Both the position numbers and the translations under genes were made by a program. The notes under the pieces were generated by a model that did no database searches, was not told the origin of the DNA, and worked only from the letters and a program-made list of their open reading frames with translations. This document shows positions 1 to 6,056 of a stretch of 7,419 nucleotides of DNA, in pieces; position 1 is the first letter of the stretch; each line of letters opens with the position of its first letter. The stretch spans positions 1 through 7,419 of the forward strand of contig DQSP01000288.1 in NCBI GenBank assembly GCA_015663215.1, given 5' to 3'. This DNA is from Sulfurimonas sp. (lineage in GTDB: Bacteria > Campylobacterota > Campylobacteria > Campylobacterales > Sulfurimonadaceae).

Positions 1-80
1 CGAAGCCTGAAATATTTAAGATTTTACCAAGTGAGTTTCAAGATATGGTTTTTGGGATGGTACAACGTGGTGAAACTTGA
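1..80 (+). CDS. C-terminal end of an unidentified protein (partial, enters from the left edge)
   Basis: A plus-strand frame open from the window edge gives about 26 residues ending at TGA (78-80). The peptide begins KPEIFKILPSEFQDM and ends in GMVQRGET, with the mixed acidic, hydrophobic and Phe pattern of a real soluble C-terminus. I do not recognise the family. It lies opposite the last 22 codons of the truncated permease, and those permease codons no longer look like the permease family. That makes this strand the better candidate for true coding over 1-80. Too little is visible to assign a function, and a chance open frame cannot be excluded over so short a stretch. Confidence 0.4.
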   Translation, partial: KPEIFKILPSEFQDMVFGMVQRGET

Positions 81-717
81 CAGCTATGTCACTTAAAAGT
101 GTTCCAAACGCATAAGTGAGTGCATCTTTCATTAGCTTAGTAAAACTCTTTTTTTGTGTTGACACATTAGAACAACAACTTGGTGTTTCTTCTTCTGCTT
201 TTGGGGATTGCACAGCTGAGAAGTTCATAGTGTTGCATGGTGTGGCACTTGGTTTGGCCATACTAAACGCAGGCTTAAGCTCTTTTACTAGCTCTTCATC
301 TTGTTGACCATAAAAGTTGGCAAGTATTCCTGCTATGATTGAGATAATCATAGAAGTGATTACACGGTAGATTGTAAAAGCCCAACCGAACATTCCATAT
401 GTTGCTAAGATACTATCTACTCCAGTTATAGGAGTAGAGATGAGAAAAGAGAGAGTCGAACCACTACTAGCTCCACTCTTTTTTATACTCGTTGCAAGAG
501 GGATAACACCACATGAACAAACCGGAAGAGGTATACCAAAAATAGTCGCTTTTATAACCGACCATACAGAGTCTTTTCCTAGATGATTTTTAACAATAGT
601 ATCAGGGACTACCTCATGCAAAAAACCTGCAAAGATGAGTCCAAACAAGATGTATGGAGCCATAGCATTGCTTAGTTCTATGAGGGCATACAGAAACTCC
701 GTGAGGTATTCAAACAT
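16..717 (-). CDS. SO_0444/ArsP-type metal efflux permease, truncated to its first half
   Basis: Inner-membrane permease of the ArsP_1/SO_0444 type, a family linked to Cu/Zn or arsenical efflux. Hydrophobic segments lie at about residues 8-31, 52-72, 84-108 and 112-135. The signature GIPLPVCSCGVIPLA (61-75), with Cys67 and Cys69, is followed by a Gly/Ser-rich stretch and SFLISTPITGVDSILATY (90-107), both typical of the family. A hydrophilic loop (about 137-195) carries Cys161 and the pair Cys181-Cys182, probably metal ligands. Family members usually run about 350-470 residues and repeat the membrane module after this loop. Here the protein stops at 233, and residues 213-233 (VKFHHVVPSQ onward) are unlike the expected next helix. 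The start lies 2 nt after the cytochrome stop, so the two are probably co-transcribed and coupled. A half-permease may be non-functional unless it dimerises. Family confidence is high, function of this allele is low. Confidence 0.8.
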   Translation of the reverse strand: MFEYLTEFLYALIELSNAMAPYILFGLIFAGFLHEVVPDTIVKNHLGKDSVWSVIKATIFGIPLPVCSCGVIPLATSIKKSGASSGSTLSFLISTPITGVDSILATYGMFGWAFTIYRVITSMIISIIAGILANFYGQQDEELVKELKPAFSMAKPSATPCNTMNFSAVQSPKAEEETPSCCSNVSTQKKSFTKLMKDALTYAFGTLLSDIAVKFHHVVPSQKPYLETHLVKS

Positions 718-719
718 TT

Positions 720-1289
720 TTAGTGGGTCTCTATCTTTACACTACCACATTTTTGTGAACTTTTAGGTTTACTTGTTCCACATTTTCCAGCCCCACACTT
801 CATCTCTTTTGACTTCTCTTTCATCTCACACATAGCACCTTTTTTATATGTATCATACATCCATGCGCTGACACTGGCTCTATCTTCTTTACTCATGCCC
901 TTGCCTATCGGAGGCATAGTCCCAAACTTTTTATAAGCCATTGGCATACAAAAACCCTTGTCCTTTGATGGATGCTGGATATAATCTTCTACAAATGCAA
1001 TAAACTCAGCACGTGTATTTAGCTGACTTTTTAGTCTAGCTGCAACCTTAGGCATAGGGGGTGCTCTCATTCCACTTTTCTTCATTTTCTGTGCCATCTT
1101 CTCACGCATAGCCATCTTCTCTTCTTTACTAGCATTTTGCATTTTAGCTCGCATTGTCTGCATCTGCTCTTTGTCCATCATACCCTTTGGTGTATGACAC
1201 ATCTGACACTTTGCCTTATATATAGTTGCTCCATCTACAGCCATAAGCGAACTTGCCCCTAAAATCATTGCTAAAAATAGTGTTTTCAT
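720..1289 (-). CDS. Secreted mono-haem cytochrome c with Met-rich insert and KCG-repeat tail
   Basis: Periplasmic c-type cytochrome of 189 residues. It has a signal peptide (about 1-17, cleavage near LMA-VDG), one haem attachment motif CQMCH (Cys28, Cys31, His32) and a likely distal Met in FGTMPPIG (Met125). Between them lies a highly charged insert (about 36-80) holding 11 Met residues, many spaced as in copper-binding Met-rich segments. After the haem domain a basic tail contains three KCG units (Cys165, Cys170, Cys181), reminiscent of the KCGxGKCG repeats of small secreted metal-binding peptides. Cys114 and Cys154 are further free cysteines. The start is supported by AAGGA (1296-1300) 6 nt upstream. 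It is the first gene of a pair with the truncated metal permease, which suggests a role in copper or zinc stress or in metal delivery rather than plain electron transfer; that role is inferred. Confidence 0.85.
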   Translation of the reverse strand: MKTLFLAMILGASSLMAVDGATIYKAKCQMCHTPKGMMDKEQMQTMRAKMQNASKEEKMAMREKMAQKMKKSGMRAPPMPKVAARLKSQLNTRAEFIAFVEDYIQHPSKDKGFCMPMAYKKFGTMPPIGKGMSKEDRASVSAWMYDTYKKGAMCEMKEKSKEMKCGAGKCGTSKPKSSQKCGSVKIETH

Positions 1290-1301
1290 CTTTCATCCTT
1301 T

Positions 1302-1317
1302 TGTGATATAATTCACA
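1302..1317. promoter_or_regulatory. Perfect TGTGA-N6-TCACA dyad between divergent genes
   Basis: The sequence TGTGATATAATTCACA is an exact match to the CRP-type consensus layout: two 5-bp arms and a 6-bp spacer. It starts just upstream of the cytochrome ribosome binding site, 13 nt from that start codon, so a bound protein would overlap the cytochrome promoter or start point and could repress it. The spacer reads TATAAT on the plus strand and so also resembles a -10 box pointing towards the small membrane protein gene. Campylobacterota carry several Crp/Fnr-family regulators, but which one, if any, binds here is unknown. Confidence 0.5.
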
Positions 1318-1338
1318 TAACTGTATTGTTATATACTT

Positions 1339-1356
1339 TAACTTTAAAAGAAGTTA
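1339..1356. promoter_or_regulatory. Second operator-like inverted repeat, TAACTT-N6-AAGTTA
   Basis: Two perfect 6-bp arms (1339-1344 and 1351-1356) flank the spacer TAAAAG in the same divergent intergenic region, 37 bp centre to centre from the TGTGA dyad. The layout fits a dimeric helix-turn-helix regulator, but the region is AT-rich and chance dyads are common there. It could serve either the cytochrome/permease unit or the plus-strand small gene. Confidence 0.3.
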
Positions 1357-1396
1357 GATGTAAAAACTTTCATAATTTATAAGGTGTTCCAGATAG

Positions 1397-1579
1397 ATGT
1401 GTCTTATAGTTGCTCTTATTATTTATGTACTAAGTTATAATTTTTACCTTCATGATGCTCTATTTCAGGCTTTTATGAGTGTATTATTAGCCTCTATAAT
1501 GCTTGGGTTTTTTATCTATAAAATCATCAAAAATAGAAAATGTTTCTTTGGAGATGACAAAGATTGTAACAAAAAATAA
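1397..1579 (+). CDS. Small two-helix inner-membrane protein of unknown function
   Basis: A 60-residue protein with two hydrophobic segments (about 2-17 and 22-43) joined by a short FYLHDA turn. The C-terminus, starting around KIIKNRK and ending DDKDCNKK, is basic then mixed-charge and should lie in the cytoplasm by the positive-inside rule. Cys2, Cys49 and Cys57 are present. The ATG is preceded by AAGGTG (1381-1386) at 10-nt spacing and by an in-frame stop directly upstream (1394-1396), so no longer start is possible. It lies 61 nt upstream of rpsU on the same strand and diverges from the cytochrome gene. I do not recognise a family. A clean ribosome site and membrane-like composition favour a real gene, but short AT-rich frames can look hydrophobic by chance. 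Confidence 0.5.
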   Translation: MCLIVALIIYVLSYNFYLHDALFQAFMSVLLASIMLGFFIYKIIKNRKCFFGDDKDCNKK

Positions 1580-1597
1580 AAAAGAGAATTATTACGC

Positions 1598-1603
1598 TAT
1601 ACT
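1598..1603 (+). promoter_or_regulatory. Candidate -10 box for rpsU
   Basis: TATACT lies 37 nt upstream of the rpsU start codon within the 61-nt gap after the small membrane gene. No convincing -35 is seen, which is usual for campylobacterial housekeeping promoters. A start point near 1610 would leave a leader of about 30 nt containing the ribosome site TAGGTGA (1628-1634). Weak evidence, based on one hexamer. Confidence 0.3.
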
Positions 1604-1640
1604 TTCAGTCAAATTTAAAAGAGAAAGTAGGTGATGTGAT

Positions 1641-1853
1641 ATGCCAGGTATAGTACTACGCCATGATGATAATTTTGATGCATCTTACCGTCGTTTCAAA
1701 AAACAAACTGACCGTAACTTAATAGTTACTGAAGCTCGTGCTCGTCGTTTCCACGAAACAGAGACTGAAAAACGTAAGAAATTCAAAATAGCTTCTCGTA
1801 AGAAAATGCTTAAGCGTCTTTATATGATGAGACGTTACGAATCACGTCTGTAA
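1641..1853 (+). CDS. rpsU: 30S ribosomal protein S21
   Basis: Small basic ribosomal protein of 70 residues, the normal length for the family. It binds the 30S subunit near the 3' end of 16S rRNA and helps messenger recognition at initiation. The hallmark [15 protein letters not shown] (residues 12-26) and the carboxyl end [15 protein letters not shown] match the S21 family, with the Arg/Lys-rich helices expected for RNA binding. The TAGGTGA site sits 6 nt before the ATG. The gene stands alone rather than in the rpsU-dnaG-rpoD order of gammaproteobacteria. It is followed by a hairpin likely to end transcription before the convergent DUF481 gene. Confidence 0.97.
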   Translation: MPGIVLRHDDNFDASYRRFKKQTDRNLIVTEARARRFHETETEKRKKFKIASRKKMLKRLYMMRRYESRL

Positions 1854-1855
1854 CA

Positions 1856-1879
1856 CGCTAGTCCCTAGGGACTGCGTTT
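1856..1879 (+). terminator. Probable terminator hairpin after rpsU
   Basis: Arms CGCTAGTCC and GGACTGCG, with one bulged T, close on a CTAG loop (about 1864-1869) and begin 2 nt after the rpsU stop. The core AGTCCCTAGGGACT is a perfect palindrome. On the plus strand it is followed by TTT, and after a short gap by TTTTAATTT, so the U-tract is interrupted. It stands between convergent genes; on the minus strand no U-tract follows, so it is mainly an rpsU terminator. Confidence 0.55.
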
Positions 1880-1948
1880 ACTGCAATTTTAATTTCTAAG
1901 ATAAACCCCAACAAAATAATCCACAAAACACTGTATAAATCCAGCTTT

Positions 1949-3297
1949 TCAGAACTCTACTCCTAGTCCTAAAACGACTTGAAAATCATTTTGATCAGGT
2001 ACTAGCCCATCTTTATTTTTTTCAGGTTCTAAAATATAGTCCCATATAGCTGTGATATCAAGATCCAACCAAGATGTTAGTTCATTTTCAAGTGTCAAAA
2101 GCATATGGTGTTTATACCTACCTGCAATTCTTGTAGTATATGTAAGTTTATAGTCATAAGTTATATCTGTTATATCACTCAGTTCATGCTCATACCTTGT
2201 ACTAAACTCCATCGCCGGAGCATACCCTTTGAGTTCACTCTCTAGGGCAACTGTTACATAATGAGTATAAAGAATGGCAGGACCACTTGAGATGCTCCAT
2301 GTAGTTTGTGTGTTATCAATCAATGTATAACCAATACCAACTCCACCTGTAACTTGTAGTTGAATATTTTTATATGTATCTGAATAAAACTCGGTAAAAT
2401 TGATGTCCAGAACATATCCCTTGTTAAATACCTATCATATTTTTGATTGAGACGATGATTGTTTGCTGTCTCTTCTTGATTTTTTTCTGTTATTCTCCCT
2501 AAATAGTCAAATCTTAAATGAGAATTTGCTGTTCTTCTTTGAATTTTTAACTGCCCTGTGTAATCGTACTGATCAGTATTACCACTTCTTGTATCAAAAC
2601 TAAAAGTACCTTTACCCGACCAAAAATGTCTCTCTTTTGTGCCATCTGGAGCGAATGAAACAACATCTTGGCGTTTAAACTCATATCTATGTTCCCCTTG
2701 AATAATAGATACATCATCACCCTTCAAACGTAAAACACCTGGAAAAGTAGCAAGGTTTTCAATGTTAAGACTGATGATATTATAACTTCGTATCTCTACC
2801 ACATCCCCAAAGTCAAAAGTATAGAGTCCTATCTCATCACTATCAAATTCCATTTCATCGTTGTACATAGCCTTAATCTCACCCTTAAACCACTCACCAG
2901 ACTTTGTTTTAACCCAGTCATATTTCACGGGAGTAGGAGATAGCTCTTCCCACTTGTTTTGAATCTTAGATATATCTACTTGACCTGTATTATCAAGTGC
3001 TTCAACAACTTCTGAAACTGAAACTTTTTCTATTTTTTCTTTATCAGTTGCTTTTGCTTTTTCACGAATAGCATCATCACTTAAACCTGACTCATCTTCT
3101 ACAACTATTACATCTTCTTTCGTATGTGTTATATCTTTAGATTTTTCTTGTGTTTGGTTTATGTTTTCACTCTTTATCTCTTGTACTTCAGGGCTTATAA
3201 TCTCTACTGTTGTATTGCTATCATCACTTGTATTTGTATCAAGGTGATTGGCACTAGATAAAGTAAAAATCAAATAAATATATAAAAATAATTTCAT
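1949..3297 (-). pseudogene. DUF481 outer-membrane barrel protein, split by a frameshift
   Basis: Two minus-strand frames (3297-2320 and 2323-1949) together make one DUF481-family protein of about 449 residues. Order: signal peptide (1-16); long Asp/Glu/Lys/Thr-rich linker (about 18-120); two short beta-rich modules, starting at WVKTKSGEWFKGEI (128-141) and PGVLRLKGDDVSII (186-199); then the DUF481 barrel from HFWSGKGTFSFDTRSGN (224-240) to a terminal LGLGVEF with the C-terminal Phe usual for barrels. The first frame stays family-like to about KYDRYLTRDMF (286-296), then ends in unrelated sequence. The shifted frame resumes at DINFTEFYSD (codons from 2407) and has no stop through to 1949. One base missing around 2407-2415 explains both. 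The start is 3 nt after the dgt stop, so it is last in the thyX-dgt run. DUF481 barrels have no agreed function. The break could be genuine or a sequencing error. Confidence 0.85.
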
Positions 3298-3300
3298 TTA

Positions 3301-4371
3301 TCAAATTTTTCCATACATTTCATTGTAAAAATTAAGTGCATACCTATCACTCATACTTGCAATATAGTCAGCTATTACTCTATGTTTGTTTCGCGTTTGT
3401 AACTGCTCGTAGTAAAATTTAGGAAGCATTTTTTCATCTTCCATGAGACCTTTATAAAGACCTTTTATCGCCTGTTTTCCTGCATACATTTTTCTCACTA
3501 TGCTTTTATGCTGGTACATTTTTGTAAACATTAGTTTTTTGAGTTTTTTGAGTTTAGTTTCTAGCTCTTTATTCATCCCTATTGGGACTTCATCTCTACC
3601 CTCTTTTAAACGCGGCTCGGAGTACTCAAGAAGCGCATATACAAGATGGTTTATAAGGTGAGAACTAAATCTATAACGAAACATCTCATCATTTTCTTCA
3701 CCAACACCCTCTGCCGCCACTTTTTCTAAAATCTCACAAACAAGTTCACTCTCTCTTAAATCATCAAAGCTAATAAGACCAGAGTTGACACCATCATCTA
3801 TATCGTGGCTTGTATAAGCGATCTCATCAGCACGATCGACTATCATCGCCTCGTAAGATGGGTGCTTATCTAAGTTAAATTGCTCATGTACAGAAGCTGG
3901 TAAAAATAACTTGTGATATGGATACGAGTGTTTCAGTATGCCTTCTAATGTTGCAAAAGTAAGGTTCAAACCATCAAAATCTTTGTAACGTTTTTCTAAA
4001 CGCGATACCACTCGAAAACTCTGAAAATTATGCTCAAATCCATTAGAAAAACCATCTGCTTTTAAACACTCATCTAAGGTATCACCGCCCACATGACCAA
4101 AAGGAGTATGACCTAAATCATGAGCAAGTGCTATAGCCTCAGCCAAAGACTCATTAAGCCCTAAGGTAGTAGTAATTGAACGAGCAATTTGTGAAACTTC
4201 AATGGAGTGTGTCAAACGTGTACGAAAAAAATCGCCCTCGTGATTTAAAAAGACCTGTGTTTTATACTCGAGTTTACGAAACGAACCAGAGTGAATAATC
4301 CTATCACGGTCACGTGCAAAAGGATTGCGAAAATCTTTGTCTATTTTGTAAAAGCGTTCATCTTCTTTCAT
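3301..4371 (-). CDS. dgt: dGTP triphosphohydrolase (HD-domain dGTPase)
   Basis: Cytoplasmic HD-superfamily enzyme that splits deoxynucleoside triphosphates, typically dGTP, into deoxynucleoside and tripolyphosphate and so trims dNTP pools. The N-terminal RNPFARDRDRIIHSGSFRKL (15-34) is the family signature. Metal-binding HD residues are His55 (in RLTHSIEVSQ), the His84-Asp85 pair in AHDLGHTPFGH (83-93) and probably Asp182 in ADEIAYTSHDIDD (181-193). His88, His93 and His114 are further active-site candidates. At 356 residues it fits the shorter group of bacterial dGTPases rather than the roughly 500-residue E. coli form, so substrate range may differ. ATG overlaps the PhnA stop as TAATG with no separate ribosome site, pointing to translational coupling. 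Placement downstream of thyX suits a role in nucleotide balance. Confidence 0.95.
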   Translation of the reverse strand: MKEDERFYKIDKDFRNPFARDRDRIIHSGSFRKLEYKTQVFLNHEGDFFRTRLTHSIEVSQIARSITTTLGLNESLAEAIALAHDLGHTPFGHVGGDTLDECLKADGFSNGFEHNFQSFRVVSRLEKRYKDFDGLNLTFATLEGILKHSYPYHKLFLPASVHEQFNLDKHPSYEAMIVDRADEIAYTSHDIDDGVNSGLISFDDLRESELVCEILEKVAAEGVGEENDEMFRYRFSSHLINHLVYALLEYSEPRLKEGRDEVPIGMNKELETKLKKLKKLMFTKMYQHKSIVRKMYAGKQAIKGLYKGLMEDEKMLPKFYYEQLQTRNKHRVIADYIASMSDRYALNFYNEMYGKI

Positions 4372-4904
4372 TATGCTTTTTTAATAAACTCTGTTTTAAT
4401 GAAAATCTTTGTGCCATTAACACGCCCTTCTACATGTCCAGCATCACCTGGTGCTAAACCTATACGAGTAACAGTTGTACCGCGTTTAGCAGTAAAACCA
4501 GCCCCTTTTACATCAAGGTCTTTAAGAATAACTATTGAGTCGCCAGCTTTAAGCTCAACACCGTTAGCATCTTTATAGACTAACTTGTTTTCTTCTGCTT
4601 CAACTATCTGTTTCGCTACTTGCAGTTCATCTTCTTCTAAGTACATCATCTCTACCATATCTTGACGACCTAGTCTAGTCCACAAGATATAAGACATAAT
4701 TTTAACAGCAGGTACTTCACTCCACATTGAGTCGTTTAAACAGTTAAAATGTGTCTCATCTAAATCATTCGAATCTATCTGAGTATTACAGTTTGCACAC
4801 AGATAAACACTCTGCTCTTCACTTGCATCACTCATAGGTAATTCTACTAAAACAACACCATCTTCACTTCCACAGAGTTCACATATACTAGATCTATTTG
4901 CCAT
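4371..4904 (-). CDS. phnA: PhnA/YjdM-type zinc-ribbon protein
   Basis: A 177-residue soluble protein. The N-terminal zinc ribbon is made by Cys8/Cys11 (ICELCG) and Cys36/Cys39 (LCANCN). A Trp/Leu-rich middle (about 60-105) leads to the compact C-terminal PhnA domain (about 108-177) with KAGDSIVILKDLDVKG and ending FIKTEFIKKA. The family was named for alkylphosphonate use, but its E. coli member YjdM is not established in phosphonate breakdown and the role remains unclear. No phosphonate gene is nearby. The gene overlaps the lipoprotein stop (TAATG) at its start and the dgt start at its end, so all three are probably made from one message. Family assignment is firm; the function is not. Confidence 0.9.
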   Translation of the reverse strand: MANRSSICELCGSEDGVVLVELPMSDASEEQSVYLCANCNTQIDSNDLDETHFNCLNDSMWSEVPAVKIMSYILWTRLGRQDMVEMMYLEEDELQVAKQIVEAEENKLVYKDANGVELKAGDSIVILKDLDVKGAGFTAKRGTTVTRIGLAPGDAGHVEGRVNGTKIFIKTEFIKKA

Positions 4905-5137
4905 TATTCATTCTCGTTTTTATCAAATTTTATATCTTTATCAGATATTTTTTTATCTTGGACTACTTTATGAAATGCTTTATCTGCTTTTTTCTCATCA
5001 TAATCTTGACACTCTTGTGGAATGTTTTGCATATTATTATCACTTCCTATGCCGACACTATCACATATGGTGCCATTTATAGTAAAACTTGCACAGGCAT
5101 TTAAAAACAGTGCTGATATTATCGCTATTTTATACAT
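4904..5137 (-). CDS. Small lipoprotein, function unknown
   Basis: A 77-residue protein with a lipoprotein signal: MYK, a hydrophobic stretch, then LNAC (12-15) with Cys15 as the lipidated residue. The mature part is about 63 residues. Cys25 and Cys43 could form a disulfide in the periplasm, and the C-terminal third (about 47-77) is almost entirely charged (Lys/Asp/Glu), likely flexible or helical. It starts 8 nt after the thyX stop with an AGGA ribosome site inside the thyX end, and its stop overlaps the PhnA start. No family recognised. The lipobox and tight spacing on both sides support a real gene. Confidence 0.75.
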   Translation of the reverse strand: MYKIAIISALFLNACASFTINGTICDSVGIGSDNNMQNIPQECQDYDEKKADKAFHKVVQDKKISDKDIKFDKNENE

Positions 5138-5145
5138 TTATTTTC

Positions 5146-5979
5146 CTACTTTTTTTTAATTATTAAATCTAAATATTTTTGAGGGGTTACTTTCATCATT
5201 TCTTGAGCTAACCAACGAATCTGAAAAAATGCAGCACCACTATCGCGAAGGGTAAAGTAATTTTTCAAACTTCTTAGGTTAAATGTCACAACCATATCTA
5301 CTTTTACATTATCACTTATGATATGTTTAAAAGCATCCCCAACATTACGTTTTTTCTTTCCTGCTTGGAGTGCTTCATAAAGTGCTTCAGAGTTCTTTTT
5401 AAACTCCTCTAAAAAGCCAAGTGAACTCTTTGCAACACTTATGGCATAAAAATCTTCAACTACATTAAACTGATACTCAAGTTTATCATACATACCACCG
5501 ATTTCAATACGATTATAAGCTTCATTAGCTGTTACAAACATATCAAATCCTAGAACGATGTTAGTAAAGAACTCTTTACCTCCACCTTGTTTTGAAGCAA
5601 TAAAGGCATTGATAAGAGAACTCATAGTGTAACGCGTACTTCGGACTGAAATAGCTTGAAGACGATGGCGTGCATGTTCTTGGAGTACCCCACGAGAAGT
5701 TCCACGAATAAGAAAAGAGAGGTTAGCATGCTCTAAGATAGAGTGATGAAAGTATGTCCATGCAAGGTCATCCAAAAGAGCAGAATCTTCGATGGCATTG
5801 ATATCATCGCACATACTACTATCTGGCATCTCAAACTCTATCTCTTTTATAACATCATTTTCACTGTTAGTAAAAGAATCGTAACAAGTTCGAGCCGCAG
5901 ATTCTGCGACACCTATACCTGTATCTTGGAGTAAAACAACTTCAGGTTTAGAATATTCTATGCCATATACTTCTTCCAT
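5146..5979 (-). CDS. thyX: FAD-dependent thymidylate synthase
   Basis: Flavoprotein that methylates dUMP to dTMP using methylenetetrahydrofolate as carbon donor and reduced FAD as reductant, replacing ThyA. The ThyX motif RHRX7S is present as RHRLQAISVRS (104-114), followed by TRY (115-117), with Arg104, His105, Arg106 and Ser114 contacting FAD and substrate. The C-terminal block NLRSLKNYFTLRDSGAAFFQ corresponds to the conserved substrate-binding helix region. At 277 residues it is somewhat longer than the usual 210-250, with extra sequence in the middle (about 125-200). The ATG has a strong AGAGGGG ribosome site (5985-5991) at 5-nt spacing. It heads the five-gene minus-strand run that also holds dgt. 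Confidence 0.96.
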   Translation of the reverse strand: MEEVYGIEYSKPEVVLLQDTGIGVAESAARTCYDSFTNSENDVIKEIEFEMPDSSMCDDINAIEDSALLDDLAWTYFHHSILEHANLSFLIRGTSRGVLQEHARHRLQAISVRSTRYTMSSLINAFIASKQGGGKEFFTNIVLGFDMFVTANEAYNRIEIGGMYDKLEYQFNVVEDFYAISVAKSSLGFLEEFKKNSEALYEALQAGKKKRNVGDAFKHIISDNVKVDMVVTFNLRSLKNYFTLRDSGAAFFQIRWLAQEMMKVTPQKYLDLIIKKK

Positions 5980-6002
5980 ACAAACCCCTCTATTTTAGAT
6001 GT

Positions 6003-6010
6003 ATTTTACA
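6003..6010 (-). promoter_or_regulatory. Candidate -10 element for the thyX run
   Basis: On the minus strand TGTAAAAT lies 24 nt upstream of the thyX start codon in the 77-nt gap after the phospholipase gene, preceded by a T-run (TTTTTTATTG) as often seen in campylobacterial promoters. A second AT-rich hexamer, CTAAAATA, lies closer to the gene. Only a weak composition-based call; readthrough from the pcm-phospholipase unit is also possible because no good terminator is seen in this gap. Confidence 0.3.
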
Positions 6011-6056
6011 ATAAAAAACTTTTATTTACTTATGGATACCTCTAAAAACCCTTATA

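Noticed and set aside
1..80. Permease truncation as a simple frameshift
   Set aside because: Both other minus-strand frames over 1-80 hit a stop and lack the hydrophobic helix expected next, so a single-base shift does not restore the family sequence.
116..307. Plus-strand 63-residue open frame inside the permease gene
   Set aside because: Antisense to the Cys-containing loop of a clear permease reading; Ser-rich shadow composition and no ribosome site.
2320..2323. 4-nt overlap between the two DUF481 frames as a true two-gene junction
   Set aside because: The downstream frame is open and family-like well upstream of its ATG at 2323, back to about 2407, so this is one broken gene rather than two coupled ones.
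4291..4578. Plus-strand 95-residue open frame across the dgt/phnA junction
   Set aside because: Lies opposite two well-supported coupled genes; low-complexity Pro/Ser/Thr composition typical of a shadow.
4898..5104. Plus-strand hydrophobic 68-residue frame opposite the lipoprotein gene
   Set aside because: Its Phe/Ile-rich look comes from reading the Lys/Asp codons of the lipoprotein in antisense; the lipoprotein has a lipobox and operon spacing.
5743..5934. Plus-strand 63-residue frame inside thyX
   Set aside because: Antisense to conserved ThyX sequence, no ribosome site or family pattern.
6008..6030. AATAAAA/TTTTATT inverted repeat as a terminator for the phospholipase gene
   Set aside because: Seven A-T pairs only, with no GC and no distinct U-tract; too weak to call.
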